DNA from: Muribaculaceae bacterium Isolate-037 (Harlan)
GTDB taxonomy: Bacteria; Bacteroidota; Bacteroidia; Bacteroidales; Muribaculaceae
Length of the DNA: 64,000 bases
Assembly (NCBI GenBank): GCA_003762615.1
Contig: RIAZ01000010.1
Coordinates: 62,001 to 126,000 of the forward strand
Direction: 5' to 3'
Below are positions 8,762 through 18,294 of the stretch, piece by piece. How positions within the stretch are numbered: the stretch's first letter is position 1; the number at the start of each line of letters is the position of its first letter. Below the pieces are notes generated by a model that was not told where the DNA came from, did not search any database, and was given only the letters and a program-made list of their open reading frames with translations. The translations under genes and the position numbers were made by a program.

Positions 8762-8803
8762 AAGGGCGACAATCGAGCATGGCACTCGGTTGTCGCCCTT
8801 TTC
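8762..8803. terminator. Bidirectional terminator after the integrase
   Basis: AAGGGCGACAA and its exact complement TTGTCGCCCTT flank an inner CGAG/CTCG pair and a short loop, followed by TTTTC. It separates the integrase from the convergent excision-type operon. Confidence 0.8.
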
Positions 8804-8833
8804 AGTCCAGTTTATATGTATAGCACAATCACA

Positions 8834-9133
8834 TCAGTATCTGGCGTGGAAGTTGGCGTTGAGCCATTCTTCTATCTCGGCTTCATCATAGATGGTCTTG
8901 CCACCTATTTTATAGTAGGGAATTATGTTTGCGTTGCGGAAGTTCTGAAGTGTCCGGCGGTGTAGTGACAGTCGTCTTGACAATTCGCGGTCCTCGATGA
9001 AGAACCTTCCTGCCAATGGCGGACGGATATTCGGAGCGATTGCCTCAAACATTTCCGCCAGCTCCCTTGCCTGAGCATAGAATGTCATCACGCTGGGATG
9101 GCGTTTGGTGATAATATCATCTGTCATTGGCAT
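8834..9133 (-). CDS. Helix-turn-helix protein, excisionase-like
   Basis: 99 residues. The C-terminal half (DRELSRRLSLHRRTLQNFRNANIIPYYKIGGKTIYDEAEIEEWL) is a winged helix-turn-helix of the MerR/excisionase type, with the typical wing that reads a gene-specific site. In CTnDOT two such small proteins (Xis2c, Xis2d) act with Exc during excision; the position beside the integrase and a topoisomerase-like gene suggests the same role here. Its start overlaps the preceding helix-turn-helix gene by 10 bp. Confidence 0.8.
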   Translation of the reverse strand: MPMTDDIITKRHPSVMTFYAQARELAEMFEAIAPNIRPPLAGRFFIEDRELSRRLSLHRRTLQNFRNANIIPYYKIGGKTIYDEAEIEEWLNANFHARY

Positions 9134-9423
9134 CCTCCGGCCTCCATCCGGTTGTCGTCAAGATAACGCCCTATCTCAGCTTCGCTGAACAGGCAGTTTC
9201 CTCCCAGCTCTTGAAAGAAGCCTATCTTTCCGCTTGATTTCAGTGTCTGAAGTTGCCGGACTGTGATACACATGGCATTTGCTGCCGCGTATGATGTGAG
9301 CCATCTTCCGGAACCGGCAGGAGGATGAAGCAGTTTCCACATGCGGCTCACCATTGTGTGAAGTAACTGCATGGACTTCACCATGTCCTCAAATACCTCC
9401 TTGTCTATTTCGATTGTCTGCAT
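9124..9423 (-). CDS. Second small helix-turn-helix protein, excisionase-like
   Basis: 99 residues, MQTIEIDKEVFEDMVKSMQL at the start (a helical N-terminus) and a C-terminal DNA-binding domain with LTSYAAANAMCITVRQLQTL, KIGFFQELGGNCLFSEAEI and a terminal helix. Same architecture as its downstream neighbour and probably a partner in excision or control of excision. It lies 12 bp after the topoisomerase-like gene in one minus-strand operon. Confidence 0.78.
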   Translation of the reverse strand: MQTIEIDKEVFEDMVKSMQLLHTMVSRMWKLLHPPAGSGRWLTSYAAANAMCITVRQLQTLKSSGKIGFFQELGGNCLFSEAEIGRYLDDNRMEAGGCQ

Positions 9424-9435
9424 AGGCGATACTGT

Positions 9436-11403
9436 TTATGAATATATCTTGGCGGCTTTGGCGGAGAATGTCACGCCGAAACGATTGTCGATTACCAGCG
9501 ATTCGCAGAACTTGCGGCCTCTGCGGTCGATGAAGCCGTAGATGGGCGATGTGTACTTATATCGTACAAGCTGCTCGATATCCTTGTCTGTCAAGTCGTA
9601 ACCGTGGATGTGGCGCGGGATTGAGAATCCGCAACACTCACAGGCTATTGTAGCCGGGAACACGGTCAGCCCGTGGTTGCCGCATTTCGGGCAGGTGTAG
9701 CCCGAAACCTTGCTGGCAAAGGACTTCTTGTCAGTGATGAGCGAGAGAATAAGGGGATGGATCCAGTTCTCATACTCCCTCATTACAGGCTTTGTGGGCT
9801 TGCGGTTCTCCGCGAGCGCGTCAACCTCGTCAATCTGGCTGATGAACTTGCCGATGTCGGCAAGTTCGAGGTGGCCGGCGTGCGAAAGGAGTACACGCGC
9901 CTTCTCTGTCGGCTCGATGTCGCCAAGAAGATACTTTACGAATCCGTTGTCGATGAGACGTTGGAGGCAGGCTCCGCAGTCGCGGTAGCTGCTCACGGGA
10001 AGAAGCGAGGGTGTATCACCACCTGTGTTGACCAGTTCATTGAGGTCGTGCAAAAATGTTGCGGCGGTCAGGGTTTCGGGTGAGTGATCCGAGAACGAGT
10101 AGATGCTCACACCTGAGATTGTAAATTCTATATTACCCGTTACACATTCCGCATCATCGGGCAGTTCGGCTGTGCCAAAGAAATCGACACCTTCGATATT
10201 TGCCGCGATTCCCACCTCTATACATCTTGCTGAGTCAAAAGCCATTTCTGTACGGATGTTGATGAGTTCATACACACGCTGCTCGTCGTCGCTGAGAAAA
10301 AGAGGTGTACGCTCGGTAGTGATGATTCCGTGGCAGTAAGGTATCTGCTCTTCGGGGCAGAACGGGAACGCCTTTGCCTCCGGGAAGCGACGTTCAATGT
10401 GACGTTTCAGATGATGCGGCAGCGAGGAGACCGATGTGCGGGGTGAAGATATAAGCCCTTTCTCGAAAAGAAGGTCTGCGGCCGCCATTGTACGGGCGGG
10501 CAGGAAGCCAAGTTCCTCGATAGCCACCTCCTGAAGGGTAGCCATGTTGAGCAACTCGTGTCGCCACTCCACCTTCGGGTTGACCTCCACGACCTCAGCC
10601 ATGACAGTTTTGCCATTAAGTTTCATGAACTTGTCATACAAGCTCTGAGCCTCTGATTTCTTTGTCCAGAGTTCAGCCGGTGCCAACTGGACAGATTTCC
10701 CATTCCAAATTCCGGTGATGCCGACGCCATAGCGGGTCTTCTTTGGGAGCTTGACTTTCATGTTGTCGTAGCTGTTGCAAAGGAGCCAGAGCGCGGCGAT
10801 GTCCATACGCTCCATCGGGAACGACTGCTTGCCATACATCTGGGCGAAAGCCTGTTCCACATTGGCACGGAACAGAAAGTTCATTCCGTGGTGAACGAAA
10901 CCGGAGCGGGCTATACGTGTGATGTTGCGGCCTGACTCGCGGTTACGGTAGGCATAGGTTATCGCCCGGTTGCTCAGTGTGGTCAGCCACATGCGGCTGG
11001 TACGGCGTCCGGCTTTTGCTGCCTGACATAGAATAGCGAATAGAGCCTGAGCCTCACTTCCGTTGTTTGAGGCGAAGATGACCTCTGCAGCCTGCTCGAC
11101 AAGAGCCTGAAGCCTGACGACCGTGCTTTTGTCCTCGTCGCTGACCTTGAATTTACCGCCCACATTGTCAGCACGGATACCGTACAGGTATCTCTTGGGG
11201 ATAAAAGGGAGCGTCTTGATGAAGTCGCTGCCGCCGGCGTAATACTGAAACGGAGCCGGGCTGATGAAGTCCGGGGCCACTGAGGTGATGACGATGCTGC
11301 CGGTGTCGTTGGTGTAATCGCCGTTTTCGGTACGGTCGGTGCAGTTGAGGGCACGGGATACAGCGAAGGCGATTTGAGCGGAGTGTGCGATTACGAGATT
11401 CAT
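9436..11403 (-). CDS. Exc-like type IA topoisomerase homologue lacking catalytic residues
   Basis: 655 residues, intact frame. It aligns by eye with topoisomerase III along its length: Toprim-like N-terminus (MNLVIAHSAQIAFAVSRAL), FIPKRYLYGI, the region before the active site (ARTMAAADLLFEKGLIS), and a C-terminal four-Cys zinc ribbon (CPKCGNHG...CECCGF). Key residues are missing: the Toprim Glu is His7, the acidic DxD is N113/G115, and the nucleophilic Tyr of the GLITYxRT motif is Ser320. CTnDOT Exc is a topoisomerase required for excision, and I recall that its tyrosine is dispensable for excision; this protein may be a natural non-enzymatic form. Operon with the two excisionase-like genes. 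Confidence 0.8.
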   Translation of the reverse strand: MNLVIAHSAQIAFAVSRALNCTDRTENGDYTNDTGSIVITSVAPDFISPAPFQYYAGGSDFIKTLPFIPKRYLYGIRADNVGGKFKVSDEDKSTVVRLQALVEQAAEVIFASNNGSEAQALFAILCQAAKAGRRTSRMWLTTLSNRAITYAYRNRESGRNITRIARSGFVHHGMNFLFRANVEQAFAQMYGKQSFPMERMDIAALWLLCNSYDNMKVKLPKKTRYGVGITGIWNGKSVQLAPAELWTKKSEAQSLYDKFMKLNGKTVMAEVVEVNPKVEWRHELLNMATLQEVAIEELGFLPARTMAAADLLFEKGLISSPRTSVSSLPHHLKRHIERRFPEAKAFPFCPEEQIPYCHGIITTERTPLFLSDDEQRVYELINIRTEMAFDSARCIEVGIAANIEGVDFFGTAELPDDAECVTGNIEFTISGVSIYSFSDHSPETLTAATFLHDLNELVNTGGDTPSLLPVSSYRDCGACLQRLIDNGFVKYLLGDIEPTEKARVLLSHAGHLELADIGKFISQIDEVDALAENRKPTKPVMREYENWIHPLILSLITDKKSFASKVSGYTCPKCGNHGLTVFPATIACECCGFSIPRHIHGYDLTDKDIEQLVRYKYTSPIYGFIDRRGRKFCESLVIDNRFGVTFSAKAAKIYS

Positions 11404-11461
11404 AATATTATTTATTTTATTGATTATTACTTGTTTGAATTATTGAAAGAGGTTTAGAAAA

Positions 11462-11490
11462 GACATGGGGAGGGTCTGCCTCCCCATGTC
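11462..11490 (-). terminator. Terminator or attenuator upstream of the topoisomerase-like gene
   Basis: A perfect 12 bp stem (GACATGGGGAGG and complement) with a 5-base loop, followed on the minus strand by TTTTC. It sits between the DUF3945 gene and the start of the topoisomerase-like gene, so transcription from upstream may be attenuated or the downstream genes may have a separate start. Confidence 0.65.
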
Positions 11491-11540
11491 GGTGAAGAGG
11501 ACAGCCATTAGAGAATGGCAGGTATTATGTCAGTCGGTGA

Positions 11541-13034
11541 TTATACTTTCGGTCCCTTCGGCTTACGCTGTTGCGCCTGCTGCTGTTCGTTCTTGGGAGC
11601 CGTCTGACCCTTCTGGAGCGGGTCTGTGATGTTTTTCGTAGCCTCGTTGGTCTTCCCCTGATTGTTCACGGCATACTGGGTCTTGCTCTCCTCGGCCACA
11701 CCGACAACATTCTTGTTGTCGGCATAGTGATATTCAGTGACCGGACGCTGTTTCTCCTTGTTGAACTGTAGAAATACCGTGCAGGGCTGACCCTGCTTGT
11801 CAGTGACATTTACCATCTCGATTTTTTTACCAGCCATATAGTCGGCAATCTGCTGTTCTGTGAAATGTGTAGAACCCCACTTGGTAATACGTTTGGGGTT
11901 GCCATCAGAATCAACCCATGTATTACGTTGTTGTGTCTCTCCGGACTGCTCCTGTTTGAGCGACTGCGTGCGGACGAACTCGACATCACGCTTGTCGGCA
12001 TTATACTGGAGGTCGCTGGTAAACTTGCGGCCGTTGTTCAGTTCGATTTCCTTACCATGTACCACGCCGCCGTCTTTCAGGATACCTATCTCTTTCATCG
12101 AAAGCTCGGTTTTGCCGATGTGGTTCTTTATAAAGATTTTATCCACAGGCATGGCCTCGATTTCGTTGGTAAGACGGTCAACGCTGACCAGACATTTCTT
12201 CATCTCCCCTGTCATGGGGTCGGCAAGTTCCACAACTTTGCCGAGATTGCCGGTTCTGAGAAGCTGCTCCTTGTCCTCCTTCGAAAACTCATATCCACGG
12301 AAGGGGACGTCAAGCGTTGGCTCGTTCTTGATGAAGTGTGGCGCAAGGGTGAAACTTCCATCGGGCTGCTCCTTGAAGGAGAGGCGGGCATCGAGAGTGA
12401 ATTTTTCATCGCCGAACTGCGGGGTGACGGTAAAGAGCTGGGGCGACTTGTGGTTGTAGAGCATCGACTGGAGTGCGCCGGACTGTTCGAGAGTCTCCCG
12501 CTTAACGCCCCACTGCTGTTCGATGGTGGCCCAGTCAATCCTGTTGGGGTCAACGGGTGTCGCCTTGGCTGCGGTGGTTGTCACTTCCTGACTGGTCTGC
12601 ACACTTTCCTGTTCGGGCTTAGGCTCTGTTTCCGGTTCCTGCTGTACTTCCGTCGGGGTCTGTCCCTGTACCGTGGTCTGCTCCTGAGACTGAGCCACTG
12701 ACTTAACATCCACCTCGTAAGGCTTGAGCATCTCGCCGTTTGACGCGGGGTCTTGGATTAGGTCGGCCATTGCCGGAGCGATAGCGTCATAGCGGTCGGC
12801 AGGGAGCTTGAAGAAACCGAAAAGCGATGGATTCTGCGCCTGACGGATGAAATTGGATATGAACGCCTCGATGGGGTTCTGGTTTTTGTTGAACTTAACG
12901 AGGTCGCTCAACTTGGCAGTCTTGGCGTCTGCCATCTTCGGGGTGCCGTCGGGATTCTGACCGATGACTGCGCCTACCTGTCCCGTCTCGTTATTACGGG
13001 CAATCAGCACTTCCTGTTCCTGGATATTTTCCAT
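11541..13034 (-). CDS. DUF4099/DUF3945-domain ICE protein
   Basis: 497 residues. The N-terminal ~90 residues (VLIARNNETGQVGAVIGQN, then SDLVKFNKNQNPIEAFISNF) are followed by a Gln/Glu/Pro/Thr-rich linker (residues ~115-165). Next comes IDWATIEQQWGVKRETLEQSG, typical of DUF4099, and two DUF3945-type segments, the second containing KITKWG-like and FTEQQIADYMAGKKIEM. The C-terminus is Gln/Lys-rich. These proteins are widespread in Bacteroidales ICEs and have no established function. Cytoplasmic by appearance. Upstream neighbour is a small gene, downstream a terminator hairpin. Confidence 0.8.
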   Translation of the reverse strand: MENIQEQEVLIARNNETGQVGAVIGQNPDGTPKMADAKTAKLSDLVKFNKNQNPIEAFISNFIRQAQNPSLFGFFKLPADRYDAIAPAMADLIQDPASNGEMLKPYEVDVKSVAQSQEQTTVQGQTPTEVQQEPETEPKPEQESVQTSQEVTTTAAKATPVDPNRIDWATIEQQWGVKRETLEQSGALQSMLYNHKSPQLFTVTPQFGDEKFTLDARLSFKEQPDGSFTLAPHFIKNEPTLDVPFRGYEFSKEDKEQLLRTGNLGKVVELADPMTGEMKKCLVSVDRLTNEIEAMPVDKIFIKNHIGKTELSMKEIGILKDGGVVHGKEIELNNGRKFTSDLQYNADKRDVEFVRTQSLKQEQSGETQQRNTWVDSDGNPKRITKWGSTHFTEQQIADYMAGKKIEMVNVTDKQGQPCTVFLQFNKEKQRPVTEYHYADNKNVVGVAEESKTQYAVNNQGKTNEATKNITDPLQKGQTAPKNEQQQAQQRKPKGPKV

Positions 13035-13063
13035 AAACTTATATAGGGGGATTTTATGGCACC

Positions 13064-13441
13064 TTAGCCGGTGCCGAGGTTATTGAATCTTTCATTGCGG
13101 AGCTTCCTTCGCTCCATTCCTTCCGGACTGCGGGAACTGACAAATGTGCGGTCGATATATTCCTGCACCTGATGCTCGTAGTGGAATACCACTGAGCCGT
13201 CCTTGCTGATCATATACTCGATTTCATCGTCAGCCCTTAGTTGTCGGATTTTTCTCACACTGAAGCCGAATAGCTTCATCACGTGCTCGGTGAGATAAAT
13301 CATGCGGCCGTTGATTGAGAGCACCGGAGGCTCTTTCTTCTTCATCATGCACTTGAGCATCTCAAGCATGATTCTTATCGCGGCCTTGGCGAATTTCGGG
13401 AAGGTTCCCACGTCGTTATAGTCAATTTCCGTTTTCTTCAT
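13064..13441 (-). CDS. Small ICE protein, possible DNA-binding
   Basis: 125 residues, unrecognised. The middle part (GRMIYLTEHVMKLFGFSVRKIRQLRADDEIEYMISKDGSVVFHYEHQVQEYIDR) has the layout of the excisionase-type winged helix used by the small genes downstream in the same operon, preceded by a basic helical N-terminus. A regulatory or excision role is inference. First gene of the minus-strand block; its promoter box lies at 13468-13475. Confidence 0.65.
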   Translation of the reverse strand: MKKTEIDYNDVGTFPKFAKAAIRIMLEMLKCMMKKKEPPVLSINGRMIYLTEHVMKLFGFSVRKIRQLRADDEIEYMISKDGSVVFHYEHQVQEYIDRTFVSSRSPEGMERRKLRNERFNNLGTG

Positions 13442-13467
13442 TTTGCGTTTCGTTTTCGATTACGATG

Positions 13468-13475
13468 CAAAATTA
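13468..13475 (-). promoter_or_regulatory. -7 box for the minus-strand excision-type operon
   Basis: TAATTTTG reads on the minus strand from 13475 to 13468, 27 bases before the ATG at 13441. No convincing -33 partner. The rest of 13442-13800 is non-coding and holds the divergent promoter described separately. Confidence 0.5.
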
Positions 13476-13673
13476 GCGAGACCGTATCCCCCCGCCGGGA
13501 GAGTACCCCAAAGTAACCCTCTTGTAAATTTTACCTCATTGATAATCAGTGCTATAAAATTGTTAAAGTGCAAATTTTGGGGTACTAACCTTTTATAATT
13601 ATTTGAAAGACAGGCGATTTATGTACTTCAAAAGTATGTCGGAACAGGGATTGAATGTAAAATGTCGCTTGTC

Positions 13674-13756
13674 GTGTCACATTGAGGCATTGCGAGGCTA
13701 CCGAGTACCATAGTCCCCGGAAATGATGAATGCCTCCTTCATTATGGTTTTCTTTG
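13674..13756 (+). promoter_or_regulatory. Promoter with upstream 36 bp element shared with the tra region
   Basis: A 36-base block (13674-13709) containing TTGAGGCATTGCGAGGCTAC and CCGAGTACC differs at 5 positions from a block at 48479-48514. In both places a -7-like box ending CTTTGCA or ACTTTGCA starts exactly 40 bases after the block (here TTTCTTTG at 13749-13756). I read this as an activator site and promoter for the DUF1896/methylase operon. Confidence 0.55.
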
Positions 13757-13800
13757 CAGTGTGAAAGGATTCACGCCCTATAATTTCCCCCAACCTTTTT

Positions 13801-14253
13801 ATGAAAAGAAAGAATGATGGCCGAGGCTACGACCTCGACTATTATAATCTGTATCTGCGCCGTTACCTGACGGTGCATCATTTCCCCGAAGCCGATGATG
13901 CCCTGCTTATTGCCGCACGCGCCGAAGCTGCGACTGACACTTATGTGGAATCAAGGCTGGCCGGGGATGAAGTCTATGTATCCTCTGAGAAAGCCATTGC
14001 CAGTCTGCTTGATGGCTTTGAGATTTCGCCGTACGATTTTGTAAGCGGCATACTTGCAGACGAATTTTCAGACCATATTTCTCTCGATGAACGCTCCATT
14101 GAGTTCTGGACTTATACACTGCTGGAAGAATTGCAGTCGGAGTTCAAGGATGTGGAATTGAGCGAGGAATATCTCAACACCAACGAAGGTGTGATTTTCA
14201 AACTGGTAATCTCCGGTCGGATTACCGAATATTTCGAGGAATATGGCCTTTAA
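13801..14253 (+). CDS. DUF1896-family protein
   Basis: 150 residues, acidic, no signal peptide. [22 protein letters not shown] at the start and [19 protein letters not shown] in the middle match the DUF1896 family, which in Bacteroidales ICEs almost always precedes the large methylase/helicase gene. Function unknown. The stop overlaps the start of that gene by 11 bp, so translation is probably coupled. Confidence 0.82.
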   Translation: MKRKNDGRGYDLDYYNLYLRRYLTVHHFPEADDALLIAARAEAATDTYVESRLAGDEVYVSSEKAIASLLDGFEISPYDFVSGILADEFSDHISLDERSIEFWTYTLLEELQSEFKDVELSEEYLNTNEGVIFKLVISGRITEYFEEYGL

Positions 14254-17200
14254 CCGATTACAGACCATGCGCGACAACATTGAGGCTATCAGGCTTGTCC
14301 TGAGCCTTGGTGTTGCCGGACGCACAGCGCAGACTCCCGAAGAGCGGGAAGTGCTGCGCAAGTATGCCGGATTCGGCGGGTTGAAGTGTATTCTCAACGA
14401 TGCCAACGAGTTAGTGGATGCCGCCAAATGGAGCAAGTCGGATATTGAACTGTTTGCGCCTACGGTTGAGTTGCGTCGTCTGATTCACGACTATTCGCGT
14501 GACGACAAGGAGTTTAACCGATATATGGAGTCGTTGAAGGCGTCAACGCTGACCGCTTTCTATACTGACAGCCGTATTGTGGATGCGATCTCCGATGCAC
14601 TGAAATATCAGGGAGTCGAGATAAAAAGTTTTCTTGAGCCCTCTGCCGGTCAGGGTGCTTTCATTGACTCTTTTCTGCGCAATGACAGATACCCCGGTGC
14701 CGAGGTAATGGCATACGAAAAGGATTTGCTGACAGGCAAAATTCTGTCGGCATTACACCCATCTATACTGACTCGCATAGAGGGGTTCGAGAAGATTGAG
14801 CGCGACTTCAATGGTTACTTCGATGTCGCCGCCTCGAATGTTCCTTTTGGCGACTTCGCGGTTGCAGACCCGGCGTATGCCGTAAGCAAGGAGATTGGCT
14901 ACCGTCAGGCGGCAAAGTCGTTGCATAACTACTTCTTTCTCAAAGGTCTTGACCAAGTGAGAGAGGGAGGTCTGATTGCCTTTATTACATCGCAGGGTGT
15001 GATGAATGCCGCTTCGCCCTTTATAAGAATGGAGTTGGTTAAACAGGCTGACCTTGTGGCGGCTCTACGTTTATCCAACAATACTTTCAGCGACAATGCC
15101 GGAACTGATGTAGGCTCAGACCTTATCATCATGCAGAAGCACACTGGAAAGAAGTCATTATCGGCTGATGAAGAATTTTTCATTCAGTCAGTTGTTGACC
15201 GGGGTACGAAGGTGCCGGGCAATAAATTCTTTCAAGCGTTTCCGCAAAATGTTATCTGCACTGATGCTAAGGTTGGCACTGACCAGTATGGCAAACCGGC
15301 TATCGTGTACCACCATGACGGAGGTATCGACGGCATTGCCGGGGATTTGCGCAAGGCACTCGACGAGTCGCTACACATGCGTCTGAATCTGGAATTGTAT
15401 AATTCCAACGGTATCAAACCTCCTACGCCAGACCCGGTTACACCAACTCCTACGCCTACACCCAGGCAGGAGGCGAAGGTGGAAAAGAAGTCAAGCCTTA
15501 CCAATACGCCTCTGATGCAGCAGTATCAGGAGATGAAAAAGAAACATCCCGATGCTGTGTTGCTTTTCAGGGTTGGTGACTTCTATGAGATTTTCGGCAA
15601 GGATGCTGTCACAGCCTCGGAGATTTTAGGTATAACCCTGACCCGTCGCCAGACCGGTATTGACAGCCGAATAGAATTGGCTGGTTTCCCGCATCATGCC
15701 CTCGACACTTATCTGCCCAAACTTGTGCGGGCCGGTAAACGTGTGGCAATATGTGAGCAATTGGAAGACCCTAAGCTGAAAAAGACACCGAAGCAGAAGG
15801 TGGTAGAAACGGTTACCCCAAATCAGCTTCCAAAGGTAGAGCCAAAGCCTGAGCCTAAACCGGAGCCAAAATCTGCCCCCGCTCCCGTAGAGCCACCAAA
15901 GGCTGAACCAGCCAAGGAGATAGAGACCGACGGCAGTCCTGATTATACCGATAATCCTGACCCTCGCCTGTATGCCTACAATCTTTTTGGAGAGTTGGAA
16001 CCAATCGGAAAGCCTCGCCGTCAGCCTAAACCTACGGAGGATGCTCCAAGGCCGAAGCCAAGTGTTGAGGTCAAGGACATTCCCGTAAAAAAGTTCCGTC
16101 CGCTCAATGAAAAGGAGCTGGAATTTTATGGTTCTCTGAACTGGGAGGATAATCCGCCCATCAATGGTTTCTATGAGACAATGATGTCTATTGCCCACCG
16201 TCAGTTGGAGGAAATGCGTCTGGAGCGTGAGGCGGAGGAAGCCGCCAAACAAGCCGCTGCCAGTGGCGAAACTATCCAAGAAGGTGGTACAACCATTCAG
16301 CGCACCGAAGGCGATTTTGTTCCCGGTCAACGCTCCACCATTAAGGCAGAGACAGTCGAGGTTGATATGTCGCCCCGTCCTTTCTCGGAGGACATTCAGT
16401 TCTTCCACCACAACGGCAGTATGGTGGTACAAGATGTTCTTGTGGGCTTCCTCTCGGAAGTCCGCAAGAACAGCGCGACATTCAATCCGTTGGAGTTGAA
16501 GCCGGAACAGGCGAAACGCGCTTTGCTCTATGTCACAATGTCGGAAACATACCAGCAACTCTACAACTATGAGGCTGAAACGCATGAGGCTTCGGCTGAA
16601 CTGCGCGAACACCTTAATCAGTATTATGATGAGTTTGTGGAGAAGTACGGCTATCTCAACGAGAAACAGAATGTGAAATTCATTCTCATGGACGCCAATG
16701 GGCGTGACGCACTGGCTCTGGAACGCGGCGAGAATGGCAGGTTTGTCAAGGCTGACATCTTCGATCATCCTGTGTCATTCGCCATTGACGAAGTTACTTC
16801 AGTAGATACTCCGATGGAGGCGTTATCCGCATCGCTCAACAAATACGGTGAGGTCAATCTCGAATATATGTCGGGGCTGGTGGATATGGATAAGGATTCT
16901 TTGGTGGATAACCTCGAAGGACACATCTATTATAATCCATTAGTCGAAAACTACGAGATTAAAGACCGATTCATCGCCGGAAATGTCGTGGCTAAAGCCA
17001 ATGACGTTAGGGCATGGATTGACCGGGAGGAAGAACGTATCAAGAATTTCCCCGGCTATGACGGCGTTGAACCGTTCATCGCCATGTCGAAAGACTCCCT
17101 CAAAGCATTGGAGGAAGCCCGGCCCCGCCGTATCGAGTTCGATGAGCTTGATTTCAACTTCGGTGAACGATGGATTCCCACGGGTATCTATTCGGCATAT

Positions 17201-17706
17201 ATGTCGTATCTGTTCCACACTGATGTAAAGATTGCATATTCTTCCTCAATGGATGAATACTCGGCAGAGGCGAGCCGCAAGAATATGACCATCTGGGAAG
17301 AGTTCTGCGTCAGAGGTTATTACCGTACCTACGACGGTATGAACCTGCTGAAACACGCACTTCACAACACTGTCCCCGACATCAAGAAGTCGGCGGGCAA
17401 AGATGAAGACGGACACGACATCAAGGTGCCGGACAACGAGGCGATTCAGCTTGCCAATACCAAAATCGACGAAATCCGCAACGGTTTTGCCGACTGGCTC
17501 GAAGCCCAGTCGCCTGAGTTCAAGGAGAAACTCGTTGACCTCTACAATGACAAGTTCAACTGTTTCGTCCGTCCGCAATATGACGGGTCACACCAGACGT
17601 TCCCGGATTTGAACATGAAACTCCTCGGAGACCGCTATGGAATCCGCTCCATTTATCAGTCACAGATGGACTGTATATGGATGCTGAAACAGAATGGCGG
17701 TGGCGT
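14243..17706 (+). CDS. Methylase-MutS-helicase protein, exon 1 (N-terminal 1154 codons)
   Basis: First exon of a very large ICE protein; spliced length about 2,022 residues. Residues ~1-330 form an N6-adenine methyltransferase-like domain: EPSAGQGAF (SAM motif I) and NVPFGDF at the NPPY position. A Pro-rich linker leads to a MutS domain-I copy (residues ~420-520: [50 protein letters not shown]) keeping the mismatch-reading F-x-E. The rest is a long acidic region. Reading on past 17706 adds eight intron-coded residues and a stop at 17734, an artefact if the intron splices. The role of these proteins in ICE biology is not established; DNA modification or protection is plausible. Confidence 0.85.
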
Positions 17707-18294
17707 GTGCGACCATGAGGTGCTGCGCCCATAAGGGCATATAGTAAATGTAGGATTAGCAACCTACCCGGCAAGGATTTTCAACGCCGGTCATTAGCCA
17801 ACTTATCCACTCAGCCGAAAGGCGGTGGGGAGTGTCGCATGTTGGAAACGGCATAAGTCAGCTAACTATCGTGCTGCTACTGAATGTCTAAATGAAACGA
17901 TAGATATGAGGATGAAGACTACACTGTTTGAACGACAGTCCGAGACGCTAAATGGTAAGCATCGACCGAAGATAGTTAATACGGTCGTTCTGCAATACTT
18001 CTGCCTACCGACTTCGGGCATGAGAGCCGAAAACCGATTGCAGGTCAGCCGCGATAAGCGGAAAAGGGCGAACGTCGCATCCGACAATCTATCATGCTAT
18101 GTTGCTATATGTCTAAATGGGGATTACCTAAACCGAAACGCCTACAGAGGTAGGCTATGGGAATATCGTTCCCTGAATATTCGGCAAGGTAACAGAGTCT
18201 TCGTAGTAGTCCGAACGAGGGAAAGCCTCGTACATGGCGAAGGAAGACAGTGTTTATTATTTTAATATGTTTAACGAATGATGTGTGAGACATT

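Noticed and set aside
15626..16768. Long minus-strand frame (380 codons) in the methylase gene
   Set aside because: Antisense shadow of the MutS-like and linker coding region, no recognisable domain.
17707..17734. C-terminal residues CDHEVLRP and stop of the first methylase frame
   Set aside because: They are read from the start of the intron and vanish when the exons are joined.
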